The notes: generated from the letters alone by a model not told the origin. A stretch of DNA of 64,000 nucleotides from Lolium rigidum (GCF_022539505.1 NC_061510.1:400192249-400256248); one strand, 5' to 3'. Shown: positions 34,496 through 46,849, numbered from the stretch's first letter. Numbers and translations are program-made.

Positions 34496-37052
34496 AACTG
34501 CTGAGCCCATCTTAACGGCTATAAAGAAAGAACTTCTTGGGAGATAACCCATGTGTTATTTTGCTACAGTACTTTATTTTATATTTGTGTCTTGGAAGTT
34601 GTTTACTACTGTAGCAACCTCTCCTTATCTTAGTTTTGTGTTTTGTTGTGCCAAGTAAAGTCGTTGATAGAAAGGTTGATACTAGATTTGGATTACTGCG
34701 CAGTTCCGGATTTCTTTGCTGTCACGAATCTGGGTCTACCTCCCTGTAGGTAGCTCAGAAAATTAAGCCAATTTACGTGCATGATCCTCAGATATGTACG
34801 CAACTTTCATTCAATTTGGGCATTTTCATTTGAGCAAGTATGGTGCCATTTTAAAATTCGTCTTTACGGACTGTTCTGTTTTGACAGATTCTGCCTTTTA
34901 TTTCGCATTGCCTCTTTTGCTGTGTTGGATGGATTTCCTTGTTCCATTACCTTCCAGTAGCTTTGGGCAATGTCCAGAAGTGTTAAGAATGATTGTGTCA
35001 CCTCTGAACATGTGAGTTTTTGATTATGCACTAACCCTCTAATGAGTTTGTTTCGAGTTTGGTGTGGAGGAAGTTTTCAAGGGTCAAGAGAGGAGGATGA
35101 TATACTATGATCAAGAAGAGTGAAGAGTCTAAGCTTGGGGATGCCCCGGTGGTTCATCCCTGCATATTTCAAGAAGACTCAAGCATCTAAGCTTGGGGAT
35201 GCCCAAGGCATCCCCTTCTTCATCAACAAATTATCAGGTTCCTTCTCTTGAAACTATATTTTTATTCGGTCACATCTTATGTACTTTACTTGGAGCGTCT
35301 GTGTGCTTTTGTTTTGTTTGAATAAATGGTTGTGTGGGAGAGAGACACGCTCCGCTGGTTCATATGAACACATGTGTTCTTAGCTTTTAATTTTCATGGC
35401 GAAGTTTCTTCTTCGTTAATTTTTTATATGGTTGGAAACGGAAAATGCTACATGTAGTAACTCTAAAATGTCTTGGATAATTTGATACTTGGCAATTGTT
35501 GTGCTCATGTTTAAGCTCTTGCATCATATACTTTGCACCCATTAATGAAGAAACACTTAGAGCTTGCTAATTTGGTTTGCATATTTGGTTTCTCTAAAGT
35601 CTAGATAATATCTAGTATTGAGTTTTGAACAACAAGGAAGACGGTGTAGAGTCTTATAATGTTTACAATATGTCTTTTATGTGAGTTTTGCTGCACCGTT
35701 CATCCTTGTGTTTGTTTCAAATAACCTTGCTAGCCTAAACCTTGTATCGAGAGGGAATACTTCTCATGCATCCAAAATCCTTGAGCCAACCACTATGCCA
35801 TTTGTGTCCACCATATCTACCTACTACATGGTATTTATCCGCCATTCCAAAGTAAATTGCTTGAGTGCTACCTTTAAAATTCCATCATTCGCCTTTACAA
35901 TATATAGCTCATGGGACAAATAGCTTAAAAACTATTGTGGTATTGAATATGTACTTATGCACTTTATCTTTTATTAAGTTGCTTGTTGTGCGATAACCAT
36001 GTTTCGGGGACGCCATCAACTATTCTTTGTTGAATATCATGTGAGTTGCTATGCATGTCCGTCTTGTCCGAAGTAAGAGAGATCTACCACCTTAATGGTT
36101 GGAGCATGCATATTGTTAGAGAAGAACATTGGGCCGCTAACTAAAGCCATGATTCATGGTGGAAGTTTCAGTTTTGGACACATATCCTCAATCTCATATG
36201 AGAATAATAATTGTTGCCACATGCTTATGCATTAAAGAGGAGTCCATTATCCGTTGTCCATGTTGTCCCGGTATGGATGTCTAAGTTGAGAATAATCAAA
36301 AGCGAGAAATCCAAAATGCGAGCTTTCTCCTTAGACCTTTGTACGAGGCGGCATGGAGGTACCCCATTGTGACACTTGGTTAAAACATGTGCATTGCAAA
36401 GATCCAGGTAGTCCAAGCTAATTAGGACAAGGTGCGGGCACTATTAGTATACTATGCATGAGGCTTGCAACTTGTAAGATATAACTTTCATAACTCATAT
36501 GCTTTATTACTACCGTTGACAAAATTGTTTCATGTTTTCAAAATAAAAGCTCTAGCACAAATATAGCAATCGATGCTTTCCTCTTTGAAGGACCATTCTC
36601 TTTACTTTTATGTTGAGTCAGTTCACCTATCTCTCTCCACCTCAAGAAGCAAACACTTGTGTGAACTGTGCATTGATTCCTACATACTTGCATATTGTAC
36701 TTGTTATATTACTCTATGTTGACTATTATCCATGAGATATACATGTTACAAGTTGAAAGCAACCGCTGAAACTTAATCTTCCTTTGTGTTGCTTCAATGC
36801 CTCTACTTTGAATTATTGCTTTATGAGTTAACTCTTATGCAAGATTTATTGATGCTTGTCTTTAAGTACTATTCATGAAAAGTCTTTGCTTTATGATTCA
36901 GTTGTTTACTCATGTCATTACCATTGTTTTGATCGCTGCATTCATTACATATGTTTACAATATGATCAAGTTTATGATGGCATGTCACTTCAGAAATTAT
37001 CTTTGTTATCGTTTTACCTGCTCGGGACGAGCGGAACTAAGCTTGGGGATGC
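34496..37052 (+). other. Non-coding interior of element B
   Basis: About 2.5 kb with no long frame. AAGCTTGGGGATGCC recurs at about 35130, 35190 and 37040, so purine-tract-like copies are scattered through it. The last one abuts the 3' LTR. Confidence 0.6.
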
Positions 37053-38848
37053 TGATACGTCTCCGACGTATCGATAATTTCTTATGTTCCATGCCACATT
37101 ATTGATGATATCTACATGTTTTATACACACTTTATGTCATATTTATGCATTTTTGGAACTAACCTATTAACAAGATGCCGAAGTGCCGGTTCTCGTTTTC
37201 TGCTGTTTTTGGTTTCGAAATCCTAGTAACGAAATATTCTCGGAATCGGACGAAATCAAGACCCGAGGTTCCTATTTTCACCGGAAGCATCCGGAACACC
37301 CGAGAGCCGCCGGAGGGGCCCTGTGGGCCCCGGATGATAGGGTGGCGCGGCACAGGCCCCGGCCGCGCCGGCCTATGGTGCCGCCGCCTCTTCGACCCTC
37401 CGACGCTACCCTTCCGCCTATTTAAAGCCTCCGTCGCGAAAACCCTATTACGAAGGACGAAACCCACGAAACCTTCCGAGCCGCCGCCATCGCGAAGCCA
37501 AGATGCTGGGGACAGGAGTCTCTGTTCCGGCACCCTGCCGGAGCGGGGAAGTGCCCCGGAAGGCTTCTCCATCGACACCGCTGCCATCTCCACCGCCATC
37601 TTCATCACCGCTGCTGCTCCCATGAGGAGGGAGTAGTTCTCCATCGAGGCTCGGGGCCGTGCCGGTAGCTATGTGGTTCATCTCTCTCCTATGTACTTCA
37701 ATACAATAATCTCATGAGCTGCCTTACATGATTGAGATTCATATGATGATGCTTGTAATCTAGATGTCACTATGCTAGTCAAGTGAGTTTTACTTATGTG
37801 ATCTCCGGAGACTCCTTGTCCCACGTGTGTAAAGGTGACAGTGTGTGCACCGTGTGGGTCTCTTAGGCTATATTTCACAGAATACTTACTCACTGTTATG
37901 AATGGCGTAGTGAAGTGCTTATTTATATCTCTTTATGATTGCAATGTGTTTTGTATCACAATTTATCTATGTGCTACTCTAGTGATGTTATTAAAGTAGT
38001 TTATTCCTCCCGCACGGTGTAATGGTGACAAGTGTGTGCATCCGTGTTAGTACTTGGCATATGCTATGATCATGATCTCTTGTAGATTGTGAAGTTAACT
38101 ATTGCTATGATAGTATTGATGTGATCTATTCCTCCTACATAGCGTGAAGGTGACGAGTGTGCATGCTTTGTGTTAGTACTTGGTTTAGTCGTGTTGATCT
38201 TTCTTGCACTCTAAGGTTATTTAAATATGAACATTGAATTGTGGAGCTTGTTAACTCCGGCATTGAGGGTTCGTGTAATCCTACGCAATGTGTTCATCAT
38301 CCAACAAGAGTGTAGAGTATGCATTTATCTATTCTGTTATGTGATTAATGTTGAGAGTGTCCACTAGTGAAAGTCTAATCCCTAGGCCTTGTTCCTAAAT
38401 ACTGCTATCGCTGCTTGTTTCATTGTTTCTTGCGTTACTACTCGCTACCATATTACCACCATCAACTACACGCCGACAAGCACTTTTACGGCACCGTTGC
38501 TACTTGCTCATACTTATTTATACCACCTGTATTTCACTATCTCTTCGCCGAACTAGTGCACCTATTAGGTGTGTTGGGGACACAAGAGACTTCTTGCTTT
38601 GTGGTTGCGGGGTTGCATGAGAGGGATATCTTTGACCTCTTCCTCCCCGAGTTCGATAAACCTTGGGTGATCCACTTAAGGGAAACTTGCTCGCCGTTCT
38701 ACAAACCTCTGCTCTTGGAGGCCCAACACTGTCTACAAGAATAGAAGCTCCCGTAGACATCAAGCACTTTTCTGGCGCCGTTGCCGGGGAACGAAGGAAA
38801 GCTACACCATTTCCTCCCTCGTCAACCACGCGCCAGTTGTGGACAACA
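37053..38848 (+). repeat. 3' LTR of element B
   Basis: 1796 bp from TGATACGTCTCC to GTGGACAACA, followed directly by the GGGAG target duplication. A perfect primer-site match (TGGCGCCGTTGCCGGGGA, about 38772-38789) lies inside it. Confidence 0.88.
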
Positions 38849-39700
38849 GGGAGTAACTGAGAGTCTTCACGAAGCAACAATGATAAAGTGAGGCATTCAG
38901 GCTTGAGTTGAGCTTGAAGAGCTATCATCAAGATCAAGCGGGATGCGCAAGGCAAAGGTATGGCCTTGCTAGATTTTTCTTTTACCGGTCTCAAGGTGGA
39001 TGTTGGGAGACCAGATTATAGGATAGATAGCCGCACTATCAAGAGGGGCTTTCGGTTGGGTAACTTGATCGCGTCGTCTTAGGGAGCTCAATCCTTTGCA
39101 TACTTTGCATATCCCTATTGCTTCTTGGTATTTCTCTGTGTGAGGTTCTTGAGTTTGTTGCTAGCTTTACAACAAGCCCAAGTTCATCGAAAACGGAATC
39201 CGCATGCATCTTTTATTGCGTTTTCGAGTTTGGACGTCTTCACCATTTCTTGACGGTGGGAGACTCTCTCTCTAGAGTCATCTAAAAATATCCTGTGAGG
39301 AGTTTCAATATTTCCGTTTTTGTTGGGGTTCTATTTTTCGTTATCTTTCCAACAAAATTGGTTTCATATCGATCGGAGTCCAAACACAAAAGTTATCACA
39401 GTTTTTGTATAACATGTTTACCTGCTGGCCCGGTGCCTCGCCCGGCGTGACCGGCCGTCCCACCGGATGGCCCAGTTCCAACCGGCCCCTGGACCGGTGC
39501 ACACCGGGAACCATCCAGGGGAGTTTTCCCCTTCACCCGGCGCTGGCCCGGCGTACGGCCCGATCTGGACCGGCCTGGTCCGGCCTCACGCCCGGTTGGG
39601 CCGACCCCTGGACCGGACGGCCCGGCCCCAGGCCCGGTTGACCGGCCTCCTCGACTGTGCTAAGCTAAAACTCACCCAACGGTTATATCTCTCCCTAGAC

Positions 39701-39709
39701 TATAAATAG
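39701..39709 (+). promoter_or_regulatory. TATA box of the copia LTR
   Basis: TATAAATAG after a GC-rich tract, followed by a CT-rich region; the likely promoter of the former copia element. Confidence 0.55.
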
Positions 39710-40674
39710 GCCTTCTTCCACCTTGTGCTGAATAAGTTCTTACACTCTCTCTCCTCCGTTGTTGACTTTGAAGAACTTGCCCTATCTCTTGATTCCCCCC
39801 ATGATTCTTGCTCATTCTTGAGGGATCTAAGAGAGAAGATCTAGATCTACAATCCCCACCAATCCATTTCTCCTCTAAGTGAGGTGAACCCTTTGGATCT
39901 AGATCTTGGAGTCATTTGTTGATTTCCTCCATTGTTCTTCCTCTCTAATCTCATCCTAGCATTTATTGCTTGGGTGGGATTTGAGTGTGAAGGATTTGAA
40001 CACCTCTAGTGTTTTTGCTTTGCATCATTGCATAGTGTTGAGCTCTCCACCACGATTAGTTCGAGTGAGAGACCGTGAGCTTGTTACTCTTGGAGGGAGA
40101 CCTCCTAGTTGGCTTGGCGGTTGGTGCTCCGGTGATCTCTTCAAGGAAGATTGTGAAGAGGCCCGGGCTTCTCCTTCGTGGAGCTTGTGAAGTGGTTGTG
40201 GAGCTTGCCATCTCCGGAGTGGAGGAAAAGCTAACCATAAGAAAAGGGCCATTATCCTTCATGGGTTTGACTCGGAGAAGAAGGTGAGCCTTCGTGGCGT
40301 TGGGGAATCCTTCGTGGGACCTCCACCTCTCCAAACGTGACGTACCTTCTTGCAAAGGAAGGGAACACGGGAATACATCTTCGTCTCTGCGTGCCTCGGT
40401 TATTTCTATACCCGAGCTTACTTTCCTTGTGATAGCCATCAAGTTTGAAGTATCTATTATATCTTGCTATCACTTGTTGTTCATATATATATATATTGTG
40501 CCTATCTTGCTTAGCTCTAGTTGTTGTTGTTGCACTTAGTTGAGCCTAGCATATTTAAGGTTTGTGCTTGTAGAATAAACATAGTTTAATTCCGCATTCT
40601 TACAAGTCAAATCCGTAAGAGTTTTTAAACGCCTATTCACCCCCCTCTAGGCGATATCTCATCCTTTCACCCTA

Positions 40675-40904
40675 TCATGGCGGTGTGATCGAGATTGGCA
40701 CCGCGTCGTTCCACGAATGGTCCGTGGTTGGCGCGTTGCTGCAGCATGAGCACCAGAACCCTGTACCTCAATATGAAGAGAAAATTAACACGTAGGCAAA
40801 TAGCATTGGACTTTTCGGGAAAAGGAGATTCATATAGTACAATTTTCGGGCGATGGAGAAAAATTGGTTTGATCTTACAAAATTCCTTCAGTGTGGTTGA
40901 TCCG
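40675..40904. other. Start of resumed copy 2, intergenic
   Basis: GGCGGTGTGATCGAGATTGG at 40679 matches GGCGGTGCGATTGGGATTGG at 9197. No gene seen. Confidence 0.5.
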
Positions 40905-42480
40905 TTTTTTTTTTTATTAAACATGCATTGTAGCATACACAACCGTATTAAAACTAAACTAAAACACTCAAATACAAATACAAATCTATACCATGAGGAT
41001 ACAACCGTCTCAATGAACATAAATATGAATGCAACATGTAACTAAAACCTAAACATCCGCAAAGCCCTTTGTGCCCGTCAGGGTTAGCCGACCACCGTCA
41101 TGTTTCATTGACGCTAAAGAAGCCATTGGAAAAGAATGGACGAGCCATTATCTCAAGGGCAAGAGAAACACCATCGAGCGGTAGTAGCAACCCATTCTTA
41201 GCTGAAAGAGCATGGCTCGGGACACACCATGCTTCCCCTCCTAGATACGAGATCCGACCGAACACCAAGATCAGCTCACCACATACATTTAAATAACACA
41301 ACTGCCTCTTCCGATATTATATGAAGATCCGACCGAACACCTTGCTCCGCTCACCACATACCTTTAAATAACACAACTGCCTCTCTTGAGATTATATGAA
41401 GAACGGACCGAGCACCTAGATCAGCTCACCACGTACTTTTAAATAACACAACTGCCCCACCCGATATTATATGATGGACCGGTCTCACCCTGCAGGGAGC
41501 CGAAGCGTCGGATGACCAACTAATCATGAACAATCCACCATAATCAATAGAGAGGACCGAAAAACTGAACCTTCCCGTGCTCCCTATCCATACTAGAAAC
41601 ACCACTGCTAGAGCGGAAAGGACTTATTCCGACGCGAGAATAGCTGCCCAACACCCCGCCGAACTTGCCAAGATAACCTACAGAGAAGTAGGAGCTTCTC
41701 CAATATTCCACATCTCCAATGCTATGGGGGCCCGCGAATCTGGGGCAGTGCAACATGCCCGTGGGAGAGCAATTAAACTAGAACATTCAAATACAAGTAC
41801 ATATCTATACCGAGAGGATACAACCGCGTCTCCACCAACATACATATGAGTGCAACAAGTAACTGAAGAACATAGACATCCGCAAAGCCCTTTGTGCCCG
41901 TCGGGTTTAGCCGGCCGTTGTCATGTTGCATTGACGCTAAAGAAGCCTTTGAAAAAGAATGCACTGGCCATCGTCTCAAGGGCAAGAAAAACACCATTGA
42001 GTGGTAGTAGCCACCCATTCTTAGCTGAAAGAGCATGACTCGGGACACACACTAAGCTTCCCTCCAAGATATGAGATCCGACTGAACACCTAGATCCGCT
42101 CACCATATACCTTTAAATAACACAACCGCCTCTCCCGAGATTATTTGAAGGACCGCTATCACCCTGCAAGGAGCCAAAGCGTGGATGACCAACTAATCAT
42201 GAACAATCCACCATAATCAATAGAGGACCGGGAAACTGAACCTTCCATCGGTCCCCATCCATACTAGAAACCTTTATCGGAAAAAAAAATCCATACTAGA
42301 AACACCACCGCTGGAGCGGAAAATGACTTATTCCGATGCGAGAACAATGCTAGCTGCCCAACATCCAACCAAACTTGCCAAGATAACCTACAGAGAAGTA
42401 GGACCTTCTCCGATATGCCACCTCTCCTAAGTCTATGGGGCCCTGCGAATCCGGGGCAAAGCGACGTGCACGTGGGAGGG
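40905..42480 (-). repeat. 823-bp tandem repeat, two units, with inner 70-bp repeats
   Basis: AAAGCCCTTTGTGCCCGTC occurs at 41061 and 41884, and the surrounding text, from ACAAATACAAATC-type sequence through CTGCCCAACA and GAGAAGTAGGA, follows in the same order in both units. Unit 1 contains three to four copies of a roughly 70-bp inner repeat (ACCGAACACC...CTCACCACATAC...AACACAACTGCC, 41250-41475); unit 2 has about one. A run of T at 40906-40917 on the plus strand looks like the poly(A) tail of a minus-strand retroposon, so unit 1 may be the 3' end of such an element duplicated in place. No coding frame. Absent at this position from copy 1. Confidence 0.7.
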
Positions 42481-43627
42481 CACGCCTCCAAGGACTCTCC
42501 TCAACCTTCTCCGCCTGGCGACGTGGAGCCAAGATTGATCACATCTCCGAAGGTCATGTGGGCCTCCAGATCCGGGGCAGACCGGCAACCACGCCGACTG
42601 GAGGGTGTGCATCCGGATCACCTCCAAAGGATTCTCCTGGTGGCTAGGTTTCTTCGGTTTTCGGCGTGAGGACCAATTTATCTAAAATTATTGCCTTCGA
42701 TATTTCAGTGCCAGTAAATAAGGAAAAATTATAATGAAAGAACGTTTAGATTTACAGCTGTCCTTTTTTAGCGGACATCAAAACAAGTTAAAAAGAAGTA
42801 GCCACGTCGCAATTTTTGACTGGTACAAAACTGTTTGCTCTAGAAAGTCCCGCTCAATATTTAGGTCCAATTTTTCAGTACCATCCATGACGTGCATGGG
42901 CTTCTTCCCTCTTGAGGCCAGATGCATCGGCCGGTACGGGTTCTTTTCACCTTAATTTTGAAGCACCACTACGAGTGATGGTGAATTATTGGTGATGATG
43001 GATACGGGCAATCACGCTGTTATCTCTACTTGGTCATCTCGTCGGCATCAATCAAGAGGAGCCTTAACAAAAAAGATTCAGTCATGGCCGATGTTTAAAT
43101 TACATTGGATAGACAGCTCAGTATCTTTTGAGAGAGTGCCCGTGCAAGCTTAGCAGTTTGTTTTCTATCAGGAGATTATAACTGATAATATGGATGATTC
43201 AGAACTGTTTTGTTGCTTGTCAAGTGTTAACTACTGACCTCTAACACCGGTGACTTGATGTGAGATAATGAGAATGAGACCGGTCCCTTCCCGCAAAAAA
43301 AAGAAGAGAGAATGAGACCGGTCCCCTTCCAATCACAAGAGCAAGACGAGCATGGGAAAATCAGCATCTAAAACACATGGGAAATCTGTGGTCCATTCTT
43401 TCAAGTGGCAAAACATTCAATAAAATCGAATTCTATACATTGATGAGGCAGCCGTACAAGATCGAAATGATATATCTAGCAATGAACACCTAGGGTTGTT
43501 GAGTCACCATCAGATGTTTGAACAACTGCGTCTGGTACAAGGCAGAAAGGAAAGAGAGGAGAAAGAACAAGATACACTAGTCTAATATGAAAAACCAAAC
43601 ATTAATAAAGCAGCATGCTCCAGTCGG
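42481..43627. other. Duplicated intergenic DNA (copy 2)
   Basis: No gene seen. The part 42880-43520 matches 10690-11350 of copy 1. Confidence 0.4.
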
Positions 43628-46600
43628 TCACGAAATCTTGGCTGCATGGACACTGCTTGACTCCGCGGCTTCGTAGTTAAGGAGTCTGTGCAGCGGGAGG
43701 AAATGCGGTGCCAATGATGCCAACACAATGGAAATTAGTGCTGCAATTCCAACCCACCAGGCAAAGTGTGGGATCCCTAGAAGAAGTTCATCGCAAACTG
43801 CACCACAATGAAAATCACAAATCAGGATTAGAAACGTTATTATTATGGTGCTCAAAGCAATCCATAGAAAAGCCAGACAATGATAATCAGAAGTAAATAA
43901 AGGAAAAAGGTAGACATAACTAATTTGAACCAATTAAAGAGGTTGAATGGAATTATTTTACATGATGCTCTTGCTATCCCTTTATTATATTCCTCCATAA
44001 CGGCGATGGTAAATAATTTATATTAGAGACTACTGGCTATGTGTATCCATCGGTTTACCAAACAGGGGTTGCCCATACATATTGATGCTAATCAGATGGT
44101 CTTGGAGTAACTCAGCTTCCCTTTTCTGCCTTATGAACGTGAAAGTTCACTGCTTATAGTTATTGATGCTTGTGTGTACAGTAGTACCAGTTGAAGCCTA
44201 CTCATTGATGCTCATTCACATGGACTTGGAGAAACCAAACTTACTTGCATATAGAAGTTCACTAGGAACCAAGAACCTAGAACTAAGGTCTGTGTATAGT
44301 ACCACTGTGCATGAAGCCGCTTTAAATTTTTATAGATTTGAGTACAGCTTCTGTGGAAATACAGTCACTGAAGCAAAACGCAACCAATATGTAAAAAACT
44401 TTAGAAACCAAGTACTAGAAGGCCAAGTAACCAGAAAAGATACTCAGAAACCCAAGATCTCTACTAGGCCCATCTGTCTGAAGATCAATTTTGAATTTTG
44501 ACCATAGCCAATGAAATATGTCTCTCCAACTAAACGTGCCTACTTTTTATGCTAATTCATATCGCCTCAGATTAAAGCTTCACTGCAAATAAATTTTTAC
44601 TAGGAACCTACAGCTAATGTTTGTGTAATACTATTGTGCAAGAGCCATATTTTAGATTGGGTGCAGCTAATCGTTAGATTGTACAGCTTCTGTAGAAATA
44701 CAGGCACTGAAGCAAAATGGAAACAATGTGCAAAAAGCTTTAAAATGCAAGCATTAAAAGAAGAATCAACTAAAAAAACATAACCCAGAATCCATGGATC
44801 CAGTGGCGGAGCCAGCCCATGCAGAGCCTTGGCAACGTAAAAAGGCACCTGGCTGATGGGCATTTGCCCAAGTAAAATGCTAAATGATCCCTTGTTCCTT
44901 CTATAATTTCCATGGAGGCTCCTAGGCACTAGGCAGAGCCCAGGCAGCAACCGGGGGTGGCCGGACACAGGCTTCACCACTGCACGGATCTCTACTAGGC
45001 CAACTTTCTAAAAACCACTTTCAAAGTTTGATCTGGTCAATGAAATGTCATTCTCAAATTGAACAAAGTTCGGCTATATCCTCTTTTTTTATAGTGAAAT
45101 GGGGCAAAATCATTAGGTATGATTGCATTGAAAGAGAATTTGGTACAGTCGTACTAATGCAATTCAGCTGTGATAAAATTCATCAAGTCAGGTAGTGGCA
45201 ATGAGAACATAATTATTTATATTTTATGGCCAGAAGACACAACAGAATGCTTCACCCTTTAATGGGAAATTGGGAATAGAAGGCATTCATACTAAACTAA
45301 CTTCTAGAACAGCACACTGTTCACCACAGTTCCAAAAGAATATTGTTGTCATGCAAAACATATAAGGACACATAAGTTGCATAAAAATAAAAAGTAAATA
45401 GTGAAAACAAAATGGAGGATCTTCTAGCAACTGTTATTCTGTTAGGTTAGTAAATAATGCATTCATTTTCACTTAAATGGTAATGTTCTGTTAGGTTAGT
45501 AAATAATGCATTCATTTTCACTTAAATGGTAATATTCTGTTAGGTTAGTGAACAATGCTTTAATTTTCTTTTAATTGGTAATATTCTGTTAGGTTAGTGA
45601 ACAATGCTTTAATTTTCCTTTAAATGGTAATATTCTGTTAGGTTAGTGAACAATGGTTTAATTTTCCTTTAAATGGTTACTTTAGGTGGCTTATGTCAAT
45701 ATCGTCTAGAAGTTCTGGCTGCAGATCATCTACTTCACCAATACAATTAATCACACATTAGTACTTGGGGCTGAAAAGTTATTTTGTTGTATGGAAGGAT
45801 GTCAGCAGATTTCAAGACATTTACTCCATAGATAAACTGGGAAATGACATTGAGCACTGATATGTTTCAAATTCGTGATGTTGTCAAAGCAAAAGTTCAT
45901 TCTACGGGCAACCAGATGAATCTAGTGGTAAGCTCAGCATGATAGTTACTATTACAATACTTGCTGTCCTGGTTGGACTAATCTCATTAGAATATTGCAG
46001 GACAAAGTAAACACAAACAAACACTACAAATAGTCTAGCACTCGAGCATACCGATTGTTATTGCCTATTTAGTTTGGAATATCCGTACATCACAACGGAA
46101 AAATGAGGTGTAGAGAAGCAGCGAAATATAGAAGCTTACCAATGTTGAACAGCGCAAGCTCTCTCTCCGATACATTTGGCTTTGCAACCACACCTTCAGG
46201 CTCCACCGTGACAAGAACATAAACCTATATATTCAATCAGGAACAGCATTATAAACCATGCGCGTGCAGTCCAATTCCGCAGCCAAGCAGCAAATCCAGC
46301 TAAAGTGTCACCGAATACCAACCGGCTCGGTGCTCTCAGCCTTGAAGATGATCTTCTCCGTGTTGAGCAGCCTCCTGTTCTTGCTCCCCGAATCCTCCAC
46401 GGCATCAGGCTCGTTCACCAGCCGAATCGAGAAGCTGGACGGTATCTGCAGCCACAAGCAGCGCATTCAAGAACAAGAAGCCGCAACGGATCGGTGGGCC
46501 ATCTCGACGGGAAGGAGCGGACCGTACAGAGGCCGGGTAGGAGATCTTGACTTCGTAGAAGGCATGCGGCCGCAGCCCGGCCAGCCTGTAGAGCCTCCGG

Positions 46601-46849
46601 CCGTGCCGGAGCGGCATCGCCTCGGCTAGAAGCTCATCGCCGACGCGGAGGGACCGCGCGTCCTCTGCCTCCAGGCTGCTGCGGGGAAGGAACCCGTGGG
46701 GGAGGTGTTGGCGCACTGTACGGGGAAGAGGTGTGGATGGAGAGAGCGAGAGGGGCGCACCTGCGCGCGGAGGAGAGCAGGGAGAGGATGGCCAGAAGGA
46801 AGCACGTCCGGCGGCATGGTGAGGAGAGCGGGGGCGGCGGAGCTGGCAT
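43628..46849 (-). CDS. Small secretory-pathway membrane protein, five exons, intact
   Basis: Minus-strand exons are 46849-46761, 46678-46528, 46445-46323, 46224-46140 and 43797-43628; all introns are GT-AG and the phases fit. The product has 205 residues. Residues 1-29 are a signal peptide (CFLLAILSLLSSA). Next come a soluble region with LYRLAGLRPHAFYEVKISYP and RRLLNTEKIIFKAE, then VYVLVTVEPEGVVAKPN. One membrane segment near the C-terminus follows (FAWWVGIAALISIVLASLAP), with a tail of about 25 residues. This fits a type I membrane protein. The family is conserved in plants; I recall the label Expp1 for an Arabidopsis relative but am unsure, and no function is known to me. It is head-to-head with RPL7. 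Intron 4 is 2.3 kb and carries a minisatellite. The duplicate at 11535-19103 is dead. Confidence 0.85.
45439..45683 (+). repeat. 49-bp minisatellite, five copies, in intron 4
   Basis: CTGTTAGGTTAG begins at 45439, 45488, 45537, 45586 and 45635, an exact 49-bp period. Units 1-2 (AAATAATGCATTCATTTTCA) and units 3-5 (GAACAATG.TTTAATTTTC) form two subtypes. Copy 1 has one unit near 17908. Confidence 0.9.

Larger units (their letters stand above)
21998..38848 (+). mobile_element. Element B: full-length non-autonomous Athila-like Ty3/gypsy element
   Basis: Five-base duplications GGGAG lie outside both ends (21993-21997 and 38849-38853). The order is 5' LTR (21998-22486 continuing at 32276-33590), tRNA-Asp primer site (33601-33618), one ORF (33755-34495), about 2.5 kb of non-coding DNA, a purine tract GCTTGGGGATGC (37041-37052) and 3' LTR (37053-38848). 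No gag, protease, reverse transcriptase or integrase was found. It must have moved with proteins from a relative. Element C interrupts its 5' LTR. The two LTRs look nearly identical, so insertion is recent. Confidence 0.88.
19694..40669 (+). mobile_element. Solo LTR of a SIRE/Maximus-like Ty1/copia element, host of the nest
   Basis: Three separated parts (19694-20323, 21786-21997, 38854-40669, together about 2.65 kb) join into one LTR. It begins TGTAAAGGTACATTGCCCC and ends CACCCCCCTCTAGG...CCTTTCA, a familiar end of large cereal copia LTRs. Flanks CCCTG (19689-19693) and CCCTA (40670-40674) fit a five-base duplication with one change. No primer site or coding interior follows, so it is a solo LTR left by recombination. 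A TATA box is at 39701. It received element A and then, 212 bp further on, element B. The GC-rich stretch 39420-39650 consists of many CCGG words. Confidence 0.7.

Noticed and set aside
38763..38848. Reading the DNA after the 3' LTR of B as the start of a third element copy
   Set aside because: The GGGAG target duplication directly after 38848, matching that before 21998, shows that this stretch belongs to the LTR of B.
19694..40669. Treating the outer copia unit as a full element with coding interior
   Set aside because: Joining its three parts leaves one LTR-like sequence with a single TATA box and no primer site or genes.
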